Origin: Sipunculus nudus
Taxonomy: Eukaryota > Annelida > Sipuncula > Golfingiida > Sipunculidae
Assembly: GCA_026874595.1 (NCBI GenBank)
Contig: CM049307.1
Span: forward strand, 27,998,362 to 28,062,361
Length of the DNA stretch: 64,000 nt
Direction: 5' to 3'
A model generated the notes under the pieces. That model was not told the origin of the DNA. It was given only the letters and a program-made list of their open reading frames with translations, and made no database searches. How positions within the stretch are numbered: the stretch's first letter is position 1; every line of letters starts with the position of its first letter. Below, piece after piece: positions 11,793-25,362 of this stretch. The position numbers and the translations under genes are program-made.

Positions 11793-13164
11793 CTGCCTTG
11801 AACTACAGACGAGCAGAAACCTATGGAGACGCTTACACAATGAACGGTATTAAGAAGACAAAAGGAGACGGTCACAGCTGAAGTGTCGCGGGAAAGCAAT
11901 TAGGCTCACCAGATCGCCATCTGTTAGACAGCAAAGGAACCAAAACCGGCATGGAGTAGGAGGTCGCATCTACACAATTACAAAATAAATAATAGTCGAT
12001 CAATTTCAGAGGTTATTCTTATACATGTGGCAGTCGTTCCGTCGTTATTAAATTTATTTTTGACCTAGGTATGATTTATGTCCGATCACACGCGAGTCTG
12101 AATAAAAAAAGGTTGGTTCTTCTATACCTAATAGTGTATTTAGTGAAAAACAGTCCTACCGTGTATCAATGGCATAGAAGGCAGCGGGACGGACAGGTGT
12201 GGTGGATCTGCTTGAGTATATTTCGCCTTTTTTCATAGCTGCGGATATAATTAGTATTTCTGGTTAGCTCTTTGAACGAATACATGTATAATGGTTAATA
12301 ACGAATTATGTTGGAAAACATTTGTTATAATTGAGCAATTAAGATACGCTATACTTCAAAAACACATTTCCCCCTGGAACACCTCTTTCTATCAATTTGA
12401 TAAATTACGATTTGTTTTCACAGTATATGGTATTTTTTTGTGTTGAAGCTTTTAGTAGAGGATTTGCTGGTGTCAATGTGATAAACATCTATAAATAATG
12501 TTGTTCAATTTAAAAAGATGTTCAGATATTTAAGTGTAAAATAAGGTAAAGGTAACAATTCACTGAAATACTGCATGTGTCCTCTGCAAATGAACATACT
12601 CTTCGCATTCCCACACCACGTACATTCTCTATGCAATACCATAGCGTGATATCATATAAAACAAATCTATATGATGAAATCCGTCTTTCATATCATAATT
12701 GACTAATAAGTAATCCTAATACAAACACTGATTTTCAAAAGGATACTTTTAATATTATTTAATGTTTTATATTGTTTAATTGAAGACAATTTCCCCTTTA
12801 TTAGCTGGGATTCCAAAATATTAATATATTAATTCCAACGTTTCTGCGTAAATCCTGACTAATCACATGACTGGGGAACATAAACTGGTCAAAATAATCC
12901 TTAATTTATTAGCTAGAAAAATTTATTAACTAGTTAACTATATTAACTAGTTATATGTGACCAAAATTATTATATCAAAGTGGTGTAAACAGGATCAAGG
13001 AACACAAAATCATTCTTACCTGATAATTGGTATAATAAACATGTTTTTGGTGAATTCATCAATCCTTAATGCCGTATGGATGTGAAAAATTCTTCTTATT
13101 TTGTTTGCTAAAAGGTTAAACTTTTGTAATGGATACGAGTTTTCTGTCGAAACTGTTCACATTA
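11793..13164. other. No gene seen
   Basis: AT-rich sequence without a reading frame of note. Around 12926-12955 the palindrome TAACTAGTTA occurs twice within AT-rich DNA. Nothing resembles an ORF2. Confidence 0.5.
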
Positions 13165-14639
13165 ACAAGTGAGCCATGGGTCATGACGCTCAGCTGACTG
13201 GGAAGAGATTCGCAAAAGGAAATTTTATCATCAGAATGGTAGTATATACCCATTCCACTGAAGCATCAAACAGATGAACCAACAGGCCAAGATTTGGTCT
13301 GTATTTATATATCTCAAAAATAGAGAAAAAATGTGTAAACTTTAAAAACTAGAATACGGGTAACTGACAAGTGACTACGTGTATCCGCCAAATTCAGAGT
13401 GGAACGGGTGAAGTGAGGCATGGATTGAGTGGCCAAGGGAAATAGAGTGAGGTATGTTGCATATTTGCATGGATGTCTGCAGCCTAAATGTGTATGTAGG
13501 TTGTGCCACCTACCACAAATCCAGAAAGCTGTCCAAGTTGTATGCATATGCAAAATTTTAGGCAGAAAAGTCAAACCACTACATGTATATGAGTGATTTT
13601 AGCCCACGGCAGACAAACAGACAGACACTGTGCAAAATGGTTGCAGGTGACCCCTCCAGTTTTGTGTATGATAAAGACCTATGTGAGATCTAAACACATG
13701 CACAATTTTGGCCCAATCAGTCAAATGGTTCCTTAGATATGAGCTTAGATGTGTGCAGCGTTAACTAGAATGTAGGTGGCGCCACCGGTCATAAAATCAA
13801 GAAAGCTGTCAAGGATGTATAAACCTGCAAAATTTCAGGCAGTTATGTCGAACCACTACAGAGAAATGAGTGATTTTAGGCCACGGCAGACTAACAGACA
13901 GATGCTGTGCAAAATGTGCAAAAATGGTTGCAGGTGGCCCCTCCAGTTTTGTGTATGATAAAGACCTATGTGAGATCTATACACATGCAAAATTTTGGCC
14001 CAATCGTTCAAACGGTTCCCGAGATATGAGCTTGGATGTCTGCAGCATAAACTAGTATGTAGGTGGCGCCACCTACAGCTATCAAAGGGCTACATTTGTA
14101 TCAATTTTATTTCCTGATCGGTCAAACGGTTTCCAAGATATGAGCTTGGATGTCATCAGCGTGAACGTGAATGTAGGTGGGGCCACCTTTCGTAAAATCA
14201 AGAAAGCTATCCAAGATGTATACGCATGACGAATTTCAGGTGAATTAGTCAATTCACTGCAGAGATATGAGTGATTTTAACACAAGGCCGATGAACAGAT
14301 GGACACTGTGCAAACATGGTTACAAGTGGCGCCACCATTTTTTGTGTATGTTATAAAGCAATCCAAGGGCTACATTTGTATAAACTTTATTTCCTGATCG
14401 GTCAAACGGTTCCCGAGATATGAGGGTTTATGTGTGGAAACAGACCCACAAATGGACGCCGGATAGAGAGGAAAGGTCAGAGGTCAACGCAAATTGGTTA
14501 GGCACCATGTGACCCGATAATTGGTGTAAGTTTCCGAGAAATCGGTCCATTAGTCTAGAGGAGCTCTCTGGAAACGAACGCGGCGGCGGCGGAGGAACCC
14601 GGTCAAAAACTTCGTTTTGGCAGATACAAAAATACAGGT

Positions 14640-15880
14640 GGCTCCACCAGTCTGCAGAAACCAATAAAAACACTTAATGGTCAATATCCATGCAAGGAAT
14701 CATGGTGATCTCTGCATTAGTTGTTCAGATACTTCAGCTTTTGTATCAAATTGTCCCTTATTCTGAGGGATACTTCGGAGTCCTATAGCTTGAAGGATTT
14801 GGGTAACATAGACCTAATTTCAAGTTTCCACAGGCACTTTTCATGGGCCTTCTTGCATGACAAGAATGAAGATTCTAGGTCCAGCTGTTGCGATTTGTAC
14901 CCTGTTGACAGATAACCACATCTTTAAAGGTCTCAAAAAAAAGAGTAAAAAATTCGTAAAAATTTGAAAAAATAGAGGTGGCGCACCCAGTCTGCAGAAA
15001 CTGAAGGAACAGCTCATGATCAATATGTATGCCGAAAATCATGACCATCAGTGTTTTAGTTATTGAGATACTGCAGTTTTTGTATCAAATTTTCCATTAT
15101 TCTGGGGGGTATTTTGGAGCCATACAGCTTAAAGAATATGGGTAACAGAGACCTAATTTCAGGTTTCCATGGAGACTTTTCATGGGTCTCCCTGTGTGTC
15201 AAGAATGAAGATTCTAGGTCCAGTTTTTATGATTTGTGCCACGCTAACAGATGACAGCATCCTTAAAGGTCTCAAAAATAGAGGAAAAAATCGTAAAAAA
15301 TCTAACAATACAGGTTGCGCCACCAGTCTGCAGAAACCGATGGAACATCTCATGATCAATATGCATGCCAAAAATCATGACCATCACTGATGTAGTTATT
15401 GAGATATTGAAGTTTTTGTATGAAATTTTTTACTATTCTGGGGGGTATTTGGGGCCCCATAGCTCGAAGGATATGGGTAACAGAGACCTAATTTCTGGTT
15501 TCCATAGAGACTTTACATAGGTCTCTAAGTGTGTCGAAAATGAAGATTCTAGGTCCAGTCGTTACGATTTGTGCCACGCTAACAGATGACAGCATCCTTA
15601 AAGGTCTCAAAAATAGAGAAAAAAATTCGTAAAAAATCTAACAATTCAGGTGGCGCCACCAGTCTGCAGGAAGTGATGTATCATCTCATGATCAATATGT
15701 ATGCCAAAAATCATGACCATCAGTCGAGTTGTTAATGAGATATTGAAGTTTTTGTATGAAATTTTTGACTTTTCTGGGGGGTACTTTGGGGCCCCGTAGC
15801 TCAAAGGATATGGGTAACAGAGACCTAATTTCTGGTTTCCAAGGAGATTTTTTTATGGACCTCTCAGAATCCCAAGTTAC
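14640..15880 (+). repeat. Tandem ~336 bp core repeats of pearl-like copy 2
   Basis: Palindrome landmarks derived from GGTGGCGCCACC fall at about 14637, 14977, 15313 and 15649, a period of 336 bp. Each unit repeats the same sentences as copy 1 in the opposite genomic orientation. Confidence 0.85.
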
Positions 15881-15921
15881 AAGGTTCTAGGTCCAGCGGT
15901 TACAATTTGTGCCTGGTTAAC

Positions 15922-15950
15922 AGACGGACAGACAGACGGACGACGGACAA
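15922..15950 (+). repeat. (ACGG)/(ACAG) tract of pearl-like copy 2
   Basis: Runs of ACGGACAG and ACGGACG just inside the 3' end, followed within 20 bp by CGCTATAG. Confidence 0.85.
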
Positions 15951-15964
15951 AGAGTGATCGCTAT

Positions 15965-15993
15965 AGCTCAGATGACTTTCAGTCAGCTGAGCT
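15965..15993 (+). other. 3'-terminal hairpin of pearl-like copy 2
   Basis: Arms AGCTCAGATGACT and AGTCAGCTGAGCT with loop TTC and one mismatch. Same position and loop as in copy 1. Confidence 0.85.
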
Positions 15994-15995
15994 AA

Positions 15996-18176
15996 AAAAA
16001 AGAAATGTTTTTAAGTACGTTGCACTTTATTATAATTAAAAATAGAACTATTGAAAATTTAAAATAAAACAAAAATGGCCTTAAAGTGTTATCATTTCGT
16101 ATCCTCCATACTGACTTCTATCATTTTGTATTCCTTTCCAAGTTCTATTGCTCATGTTTAATATAAACAACTACACGGGTAGATCTGATATAAAGAAAAT
16201 GATGCAATAACTTGCAAATAGTGGAATAAAATGCATTGATATTTGCGGAGAAAATACATTGTTACGGTATTTCAAATCAGTATTGATAGACAAGATTGGC
16301 GATATATAAAAATGAATACATGTTTAGTCACTGGTTGGATTGCAATATCCCGATTTAATATTTAGTTCTCATTTTACTCACAAAACGTAAATTTCTAACA
16401 AAATATGGAACAATTTCTTACTCTTTTATTGTTAACATAGAACATATATCAAGATTAAAACATTGTAATGCCTTGTGTTAACAAAAGACTGTTTGGTACA
16501 GGCAAATCTAAGAAATTCGATTAGTACCATTTTTTAACTGCCGTTTTGCAGTCATTAAGCTGAAAAATCTCATTTCCTGAAATAACATATTATCTCAGAT
16601 ATTAATTTCTGATTTTTTTAAACTAATCAGATAAATCGTTGTTTGGAAAGAGAGCTTTTTCATTTTGAATCTTTATAAGTCTGATTAAACTTTGATTGAC
16701 AATTGTTTACTTCTTGGGTTAAAAAGGCTGTATTATTTAGGGCAGTAGGGAATGGTTGGAAAAATAGTTTTTCTTTGTAAATTCATCAACAAAGAAATAC
16801 AATAATAAATGGCGAATAACGTGGTAAGGGGTGAGGAATGTTGTTTACCGCGCCTTATCTCGGTATTGTTATATTAGCAACTAAGGCATCTCCTGGATAA
16901 ATAGTCTTAGATCTAGTGTTAAAACGTTGTCTTATGAATGTATTGCAGTTATCAGCACATGTATATATGGCAGTACTGAACGGGTTAGGATCAAGCTGGT
17001 GGATAAGGCATACATTTATTTCTACAGCTTTACACGTCTCCCCCAACGTATCAGCTAGTCACTATTCCGTTGGCGTTGTTACATGTCTTAACAATAAAAA
17101 TATAACCGTCATATCCACTTAGGTTGTGCGAAATTAAGTAATCCTCCTAAGGAATTTTTCAATAGAGTTATTCTCAACAAGTTACATTGTATGATAAAAT
17201 TGAGATGTATTGAGAGACATTGATGGTAAACATGTAAATATTCTTATGCTAATTCTGTCATGCTTACGTCCCGAGGCTTTGAACAAATATTATTTCGCCG
17301 CTGTTGTTGTAATTGTCAGCGCATTAGTTTGCCAGGTATGATGTTGTTAATTTTGATAGGTATTTTGTTAACCAATCAATATATATTAAGGTCATTCATG
17401 TAAACTATACATGATATACTATATGTGTCATTTCCCGTTTAACCAACCTTTATAAATGTAACTGACCGAAACGTTTGCCTAGCACTTAAAATCACTACAC
17501 ACACCCTTGGCCAATCATTTTCAGTTTAGGTGAGTCATCCGGTTACTTATTTATAACATCTTGCTTGGTAAATTACACTTAGTAAATATATGCCATTTTG
17601 TTCTAGCCCTTTGTTTGTTTATCTTATTATTTTGCTTCAATTCTGCGAGCACTGTACTATCACAACTATGTACTTCAATGACGATTTGTATTTTATTAAA
17701 TGTAGAACCATGGCAAATTTTCCTTTCTTTTCCTAACTCAATTCATTTTACATGGTTTTTTTAAGAAATAGGTTGCAATAACTATTGCGAAGCACTTTCC
17801 ATACACTCATCATGCAGCGGCCTTTCATTGCAGTTGTTTATTATATCCTTTTGACCGCTGCTTTCTGTAGCAAGATTATCCGGGGCTCGCCACGGGGACT
17901 CGCACAGGAAAAAAACGTTATCAGACCAATGAGAGCACGGTATCGCATTGTTACCCAACTCCAGGTTTTAAATCTGGGACATCGTACTTTTGTTGGTCTG
18001 ACTCCTCGTCCTCTCCAAGTCCTATTGCTGAGACCCACGAAAAATTGCTGACCAAGTAGCAGCAGTTTATATGAATCAAAACTGGAACGACTGCAATGTA
18101 TAACCGCTGTGAGAGTAGTGCCACTCTATATAGCTAACATATATACGTTTGGTAGCCTCTGTATTTGATGACAACC
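15996..18176. other. No convincing gene
   Basis: AT-rich DNA. The frame at 17785-18051 (88 codons) contains a hydrophobic stretch after MQRPFIAVVYYILLTAAF that could pass for a signal peptide, but there is no recognisable mature domain and the other strand is equally open, so it is not called. Confidence 0.4.
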
Positions 18177-18179
18177 GGA

Positions 18180-18275
18180 AGACTAGGAGAAAAGCACGGA
18201 TCTTTGATGGGCCACTGCAATCCACTCTCACCTGGAATCGAACCCGGGTTCTCGCGTAGAGAGATGTTATATATG
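18180..18275 (-). repeat. tRNA-derived SINE fragment
   Basis: On the minus strand CCCGGGTTCGATTCC (18234-18246 region) is a good pol III box B within a tRNA T-arm-like setting, followed by GGTGAGAGTGGA. A related sequence is at 42018-42110, also on the minus strand. No convincing box A is visible here, so it is probably 5'-truncated. Confidence 0.5.
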
Positions 18276-18578
18276 ACGGAAAAAACACTGTATTGAGTCC
18301 AGTGTATTTACATTCTGATATTTTGGATATTTAGACATATTATAACCATGATGCCCGTAGTGGGCGTGGCACAGTGCAGTACATATTGCCTCACTCGGGA
18401 ATTCCGCGAAACCGCATGAAGGTCGACGACATCCATATTATGACGTCACGTCGAAGGGTCGCCAATGGCAATCCCTTACCAAGCTGCCTGTCAAATGCCA
18501 AAATTATTAGGAACCAACTTTTCTGTATATACCATCTCCGTCTATAAACAATGAACCAGCATTCATATACTCTCTCTC

Positions 18579-19466
18579 TAGTGGTGGGAGTCGGTTCCTT
18601 TTTCATAATCGATCATCGGTTTGGGCAAACCGATCGATGATCGATTATTAATCGGTTCCGACAAATAAAAAGAAATGTGCAATTATATGTGAAACTGTAC
18701 TATCTTAACCAAGCCGGCAAGTCTAAGTAATTCTACCTGACGAAAAAAAGTGGTAGCCCTATTTTTAATTTTCCCTTTATTACTAAAATATGCTTTTTAA
18801 AGTTTCATTTTAATTAATTAAAGTAATCAAGAATTAAACCACAGTCCAGGACACCTACTTGCTGGCCCTCATGAATACTCCCGCGTATCATTTTAACTTC
18901 ACCACCAGGACTTTCATTTTATAACAATTATGATGACTGCCGACATGCATACTGGTTTCACAGGTCTGCCAGAAAAATTACAGGCCCGTATAAATTTTGG
19001 TAAAAATTAAAAAATAAGTAATTGAAAGCTAAAAATTTAATTGACACCTGATGACATCAGTTCAGGAGATTATTTCTAAGAGACTCTCGCACAATTTGCA
19101 TAGACCTGGAGCATTATTGAGCATTTTAACGCCATATCGCCCATATTTTGCAATGAACATCTCGTTAAAAAACTCTCCGCTAATTCCGCAGCTCCCTGCC
19201 AGTTCACAGAGGTTTAATAATCCTCCGTTCTCTCATCTACCGTGTCATACTCACATATGGAGGTTATTTGGGAACACAGACTCATTATATGAAGCGCTGA
19301 ATGTTGTAAAAAATGGAAGAGTAATTTTTGCCTATAACTTAAAGACATTCTGGTAAAAACAATCATGAGTATGATGTAATCGATAGTTGCCATTCGTAAT
19401 CGAGCGCTTGAAAGTGGCAGCAAACCGACTGACTTTCGAAAAAACTCGACGATCGGCCCACCACTA
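18579..19466. mobile_element. Non-autonomous hAT element (MITE-like)
   Basis: An 888 bp element bounded by inverted TAGTGGTGGG / CCCACCACTA. The flanks on both sides read TCTCTCTC (18571-18578 and 19467-19474), an 8 bp target duplication as expected for hAT elements. The TIR continues imperfectly (GTCGGTT with a T-run and TTC on both sides). A subterminal hairpin (18608-18649) is built from TAATCGATCATCG and its complement. TAGTGGTGGG termini with ATCGATTA-type subterminal repeats are familiar from invertebrate hAT families. No transposase is encoded. The target duplication lies in a TC microsatellite, which weakens it as evidence. Confidence 0.72.
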
Positions 19467-19519
<53 letters not shown>

Positions 19520-19521
19520 TC
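19467..19521. repeat. (TC)n-(TA)n compound microsatellite
   Basis: TC units followed directly by TA units, then a GT-rich stretch to about 19560. Confidence 0.95.
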
Positions 19522-19559
19522 TCTTGTTCTTTGAGAGTGTGTGTGTGGTTATGCGTGTC

Positions 19560-20307
19560 TGTATGCTGGAGGGATTGTGTGTATGTTAAAAATACTTGTG
19601 CCCCGTAAAATGCTCAGAGTACGTTGACTATTTGTAAATGCTATAGTGAAATCATGTTTATTCGGCGCTACATAATTCTGTTCAGGCGTCAGTATAATCA
19701 ATTTAGTGTAATCATGTTACCTTTATATAAATATTCTTTTCGCCAGTTCTAGTGGTAGCAGTTTTATGACAAGCAAGGATAATAAATTTGTGTGAAAACA
19801 GTTGCATTATTGTAATAAAAAATATCATTTTGTAAACCTACTTTAAATTATTATTTCCACAAAAGCCCTCCGAGCCACGCAAACATGCAAGCATCGTGCA
19901 TGTCATTCCTGTCAAACTATAAAGAGAGCTTTCTATATTCTTCAGACAGAACCGAGTTCAGCACTTTCCCATTATGGTATGGCAACATGATCAGCTGACT
20001 GTTCTAAAATAACAGCATATAGTTGTCAAAATATATATCATCTGATGTAAATTTTCTATTCATTACATCTCAATGGCAATTAATGTTCATACATTTAATA
20101 ATTACAGGTATCTGTTATCTTTCAATTCTCTCTCAATTTATGAGAGTATCTTCTTTCTGAAAAAAAATGATAGACACTAAGCATATGACTTTTGATGGCA
20201 TAGTCAATAAGACACTGTACCAGGAACTTGTGAGGTGGTTTATTAAACGTAAATGTATAGATAATCCCCAAAGTGTACGCAGCTTCCACACTCTGTTGTC
20301 TTTATGA
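19560..20307. other. No gene seen
   Basis: AT-rich sequence with no supported feature. Confidence 0.4.
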
Positions 20308-20781
20308 ATTACTTTATGCAGTCTTCACCACAAGAGTGTGCTGTTTCAAATGAATTGTACTGGTCACGGGAGGAAGGCAAATGTAGGACCAATGACCTTC
20401 CACCTGATATGGCAGTATGCTCCCCAGGGTGATGGGAAAAGCTACAAGAATGAACCAGCCCAAAGACCAGGAATGCAAAGTGTAAAGTGGGTTGAGACTG
20501 ACATCGTCGGTGATATCAGACTATCAGAAACCCCCACCTTTTTCAGTTATATTACCAATCCTGTTTCCATGAGGAACGTTAGGTTTTGGCACAGTTTCCA
20601 TTAACACTGTTACTCTCCCCTGTACATCAGCTGCGGATTTACACTCACAAACAGCTTTGATTCTTATAATTGCACCGTGAAAGGTTATTCCGTGAACATC
20701 ACGGCAAGCCGTGCAACACTTACCCACGGATTAAACAGTGGTCTCGAAAACAGACCGGGAATATGTCAAAGGATGTTTTAA
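20308..20781 (+). pseudogene. Interrupted reading frame, secreted-protein-like; possible gene relic
   Basis: One frame runs from 20308 to a stop at 20781 with a single internal TAA at 20602-20604. It has coding-like composition: MTFHLIWQYAPQGDGKSYKN and VKWVETDIVGDIRLSETPTF before the stop, and SPLYISCGFTLTNSFDSYNC with VKGYSVNITASRATLTHGLN after it. Several NxS/T sites (NCT twice, NIT) and spaced cysteines suggest an extracellular protein. I do not recognise the family. Alternative frames are also partly open, so a frameshift in addition to the stop is possible. It could be an exon relic of a host gene or a piece of an unknown repeat. Confidence 0.35.
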
Positions 20782-22034
20782 TGACATGCTCTGAAAGATG
20801 GCTAGGAAATAACATTTCTTTGGAAAGAACACCTCATTGTCTATCATCTGATAACATTTCTAACATCTGCTGCATAAAGAAACACTTTTAAAGTAGTTTT
20901 CTTATAATTTCTGAAGTGATTGGCAAGACAAATTTATAAATGTTGGCATTTAAAGGAAATAAATACATACTGTACTGCCAATAAACATAAGTTCTGATTT
21001 CATCCTTTGCCAATCTTTTGTTCTCGTTGTCCTCACTTGACAGTTCTTCCCGTTTCACTTTTTTAAGTAAACAATATTTGTATTTAGAATAAATGTGTAA
21101 TTTACTTAGCGTGTAAATCCCACACAAATGAGCGTATTTCATATATATTTGCTATCTTTGTCATGCAGCATATAAAAAGAAATATATAGTGTAAGATATG
21201 AAATATCGTTCATGAACTACAGACGTTCGTACAAAAGAAAAAAACAAGTGTCTGCCTGAAATTTTGTCTTGAGTAAATAGGCATACTTACCCCAAATAAT
21301 GAAGGCTTCTTCAGTAATATGTGCCACGGCCAGCAGGAAAGCAATAGCTTTTAGAAACATGACAAACCTGGACAATTAAGTATTTAAAAAAAGTTGTCAT
21401 GAAAGCGAAGTATATGAATAAAGGTATGTCAGGTAAATTTTATTTTATGTATTTACAATACTTGTTTATTGTAGGCTATTGTACACGGAGTATTGCGAGA
21501 AGGACCGTTTTCCATGGTTAACTAAAAAACATATCACTTTTTTTACAACTACTTATGTCTTTACCTAAATCTTATCAGGAAAAAAAGCCGTCTCTCTTTA
21601 TTTCCCTTAAAACATGACTGTTTAAGGTTGTCCCTTTGCAATTTCTATGTTTTCGGATTAAGGAAATGTACTAAGCAGTGTTTCCACAGAAAAAAGTCTA
21701 TATTTGTGTGAGAAGAGAAAACTATGAACGTCTTGAGCCATGTAAAGTTGCTACGGTGGGACAAGGATTTTCTCTTAATATTAAGGAAAAAATATAGTTA
21801 TATTTTCGAAATATTGTTTTTAGGGGGTATATATTACAATAAAAAGTCCGTTATCGGATAATAAAAAAACAAAAAAGGTAAAGTAAGTTATATATAATAT
21901 TAAAATATGTCAAATAAAAATTGAAAATTGATAAGTATACATGAAAAGTGTTCGTACATGGAACAGTTGTAACATATGACGCTGATAGGAGTACTGACAT
22001 TTCTCACTGAAACTCAAATGATTACAATTAACGA
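20782..22034. other. No gene seen
   Basis: AT-rich sequence without supported features. Confidence 0.4.
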
Positions 22035-22110
22035 TCTTCTTTGGTCTAGGGGTAGAGAGCACAGGGCTGACAGCAGGGAGATCATGAGTTCAAATATCAT
22101 TCTAGAGCGG
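22035..22110 (+). repeat. tRNA-derived SINE head
   Basis: GGTCTAGGGGTAGAGAGC (22043-22060) matches a pol III box A, and GAGTTCAAATATC (22086-22098) a degraded box B, 43 bp apart as in a tRNA. The following CCTCCAGCC and CCTGGTTTTTCAATGGGC stretches up to about 22300 may be the SINE body. Confidence 0.6.
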
Positions 22111-22309
22111 AGAGATGTTTCACTGTCGGCCTCCAGCCACGATGTGTGTTGTACAGGCTAAGGGGTTTCGATGATTGCTCCTGGTTTTTCAATGGGCATA
22201 CGGTGCCTATTGACGGCGGTCGACTACGGGTTTTTACTCTAAACCCTGAATGAAACCTGACGCTTGTTGGGTAGCATTAGATCATTAAGGATTAAGTACA
22301 GCCTTAACC

Positions 22310-25302
22310 CGATAATAAATCCCAAGAGCACATGTAGATTCTCAGATACTGTTATACCTACCTGCTTGGCTTGGTGGCATCACGTCTATTGGCACTCAAA
22401 ATTATGCTTGAGGAGCGCACAGGGCTGGGGTCTTGACCACAGCAACCTGTAGCTGCTCGACAAAGCGAAAACATCTTCATTCACTCTACAATGGTACTTA
22501 CCGTACCACACGGTGTGTTTGAGAATTCACGACGCACAGCTGCCACGTCTTTGCAATTCGACGTTTTAGCTGTTTACTTTACTCAATTAGGTTTTAAATC
22601 CCCTGACTAGGGAAGCTTAAAATGTAGGGCAAGCCAAAATTGCAAGTCTTATTAGACGGGACCAAGTAATAGCTTCAGAAGAATTGGTTTAAGGAGGAGG
22701 GGCTGCAGCTGTACTCACAGATATATATAAAGATTAGGAAGACTTTATGGTAGATTCTGAGAAAGAAGCAAGGAGTCTTATGCCATCATCATCAAGGTCA
22801 ATGATTCATAGCTGTTAACCAAGAATTAAAGAGTACGATGCTGGGGCTGGCATTTATAAATTTTCGTTTTTGTTTCAATATTTCTCATATTCTTATGTTT
22901 TACTAATTTGATCCTGAACCATAGCAAAACGTCGAAAAGCTGCGCAAAACGTTTTAAGTCGTAATTTGCCAGATTGTTATCATAGTGAGCCCTAGTAGGG
23001 CCGAAGCTTAGCCGTACTTAACTTAAGGTTAGTCGATCGGAGTGAAACATTGGCCAAATCTTACCTGGAACCTCCTGAGCCGTACAGGAACCGTGACACC
23101 CCGATGTCCAGCCCTAGTGTATCATACCTGAGCTGTACGTGAACGGTTCTCTTGAAAGGGTGCGGGCTCTTACGGGGGGGGGGGGGGGGGCAAGGGCTAA
23201 GGGATCAACTAGGGTAGGGTACCGTGTCGATTTAATCATGGTTGATCACAGCTAAGCATTGCATACATACCTTTATCGCCACTGTTTGCCAATTATGTTT
23301 AACAGTAAATTGTCTTGTGTATAATATAATTTAATTACAGAAGCCTGTTCCGATATCGGATGTCTAAAATTATCTCCTGAACATCATAAAAATAGACCAG
23401 AAAACGAAGGTCCCGGCGCACATAGGATGTTTGTGTTGTTTATATTCATGTATTAATAATATGTGGGGCCGGCCATAATAATTACTTCATTCATCTTAGG
23501 CATATGGCTGCAAGTCACACAGACCAGGGCATTTTGGAACTAATGACATTTCAATTTCCGCATATATGTAACAACCGCATTAGGTTACATGTTTTGTTCA
23601 TATTAATGCATGTACCGTATTTTACTAATAGCTTGCAGATTAACAGTCTAATAACTTAGGTCACTGGGGCTAAATATGATTTTTTTCTGTACAGGACTTA
23701 CCAATGGATCATCAATATGAATGCCATCTGAGCCAGAAATCGTATACATTTAAAGTAGATGAATAGCTAGCTTTAAGACGAACAATTTCTTTCATTTGTG
23801 CATGCATGTCTCTAAACATGTCTTTTTTATGTATTATCCTGAAATCGCAATAGTTATAACGATGGCCACTTTTGCAGACCCTTGTGTTTCTTATTTGCTT
23901 TTAGCATGAGGCAATTCCGTTCATGCAAGCGTTCATGGTGTAGGATTTTGCTACTAATAAATTAAGGAACACTGCACTTTTAAGTTTTAAATCACCAAAT
24001 TCCCGAAAGGTCTGTATTTTTATTTGTTATTATTAAACGGATACAGGCGCATACTGACAGTCCAATAGTTTAAGGCGATGAGTAAAGAGCTGTATAATCG
24101 CTGCGGGCACTACCAAAGGTTTATTTTATGTCTATTAAAATTTGTCTCACTAGCTCGTTATGGTGACTTGACTAAGTGAAGTCTTAGACGTGTGTGATTC
24201 GGGGGTTTGCTCAGGTGAGTTTTTTTTTTTCACCCTGTGAAAGGGCAGTTTACTTTATCTTGGGGGTATTAATGAATCAGTTCACTCTTAGTAAAGGGGC
24301 GTTGGTCGGTAGCCTGGTAAGAAGCCTGATATCTGACAACGGTTAGGTCTTGTCAAACGTTAGGTTTGGAATGCACGTGTTTACGTGTTTGTCTTGTGCC
24401 TGCCTACCCAGTGTTGATGTAAAGCAATGTTTTCATGTGTGTAGTTATCGATTTCCCAAAAATGTTTTACAGTTCTATTAACAAAAAGGTATTCATAATC
24501 CCATATGGGACCTGTAAAAATCAGGGATCACACTAAGCCCATTAAGACTTCTATAAGGCATGTGGTAAATTAAAGACGATATAAGCACACTTATTGTAAA
24601 GCCCAACCGAAATTATTTGTCAAAGACAACCCCTTCCAAGTATTCGAAATGAAGGGAGGCTTATCTGTTGCCTTCTGTGTTCCGTTCTGTGTGGATCAGG
24701 GCTGATGCTCTGCTGATGACTGGTGTTTCATATTTCCTTTTACCTTTTGCCTGGTAGGTGTGGCGGCCACGACAACATAGCCAGGTGTTCTCGTAAACAA
24801 ACAAGTTCTAATTTGCATTCTCTGACATTCATGTAAAACATAAAAAAAAAATATTCCAAATGACAACACGGGAGGCTGAATGTTCAGACATACATTTTAC
24901 AATATGGTCAAACGACTGTTTAAATAGTCTCATGAGAAGTCACAAAGCATACCTCCTGGAACCTCAGTGGTACTCTAAATCACTTACATTCACAACAAAC
25001 AGAAACACACAGGTTTAGAAGGTAATAAATCAGGTCATTCAAATAAAATACATAAGATTATAAAAATCAATCACACTTGATTCGAAAAAGGAATTACATT
25101 ATAATGTTTAACATACCAGAGTAAGTTATATTATATTCACAAATAGCGTCTTTCACTTAAACCAATGAACTTTTCAAAACATCAAATCATTCAAAGGAAA
25201 ATGCGAAATATCTACAACAGAGTCCATTGGAATGATTAACTGTGATCGGTATGATAATTAATCATCTGCATTATTTCCTTCTGAAGTAATGTTCATGAAT
25301 GA

Positions 25303-25307
<5 letters not shown>
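22310..25307. other. No gene seen; one G homopolymer
   Basis: No supported coding sequence. 23174-23190 is a run of 17 G. Confidence 0.4.

Positions 25308-25358
<51 letters not shown>
25308..25358. repeat. (TA)n microsatellite
   Basis: About 25 uninterrupted TA units. Confidence 0.97.

Positions 25359-25362
<4 letters not shown>

Larger units (their letters stand above)
13165..15995 (+). mobile_element. Pearl-like / Helentron-associated non-autonomous element, copy 2 (both ends present)
   Basis: Starts ACAAGTGAGCC with the near-palindrome TGAGCCATGGGTCA and GCTCAGCTGACTG, and shares about 70 bp of its 5' end with copy 1, including GAAATTTTATCATCAGAATG. The first half (13480-14430) holds repeats of a different core around CGAGATATGAGCTTGGATGT. 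The second half (about 14640-15880) holds the ~336 bp core also found in copy 1. Then follow an (ACGG)/(ACAG) tract (15922-15950), CTATAG and the terminal hairpin. No protein is encoded. Both junctions keep AA (TTAACAAGTG on the left, GAGCTAAAA on the right), as for copy 1. Confidence 0.82.

Noticed and set aside
17785-18051. 88-codon frame with a signal-peptide-like start
   Set aside because: No recognisable mature domain, opposite strand equally open, no supporting context.
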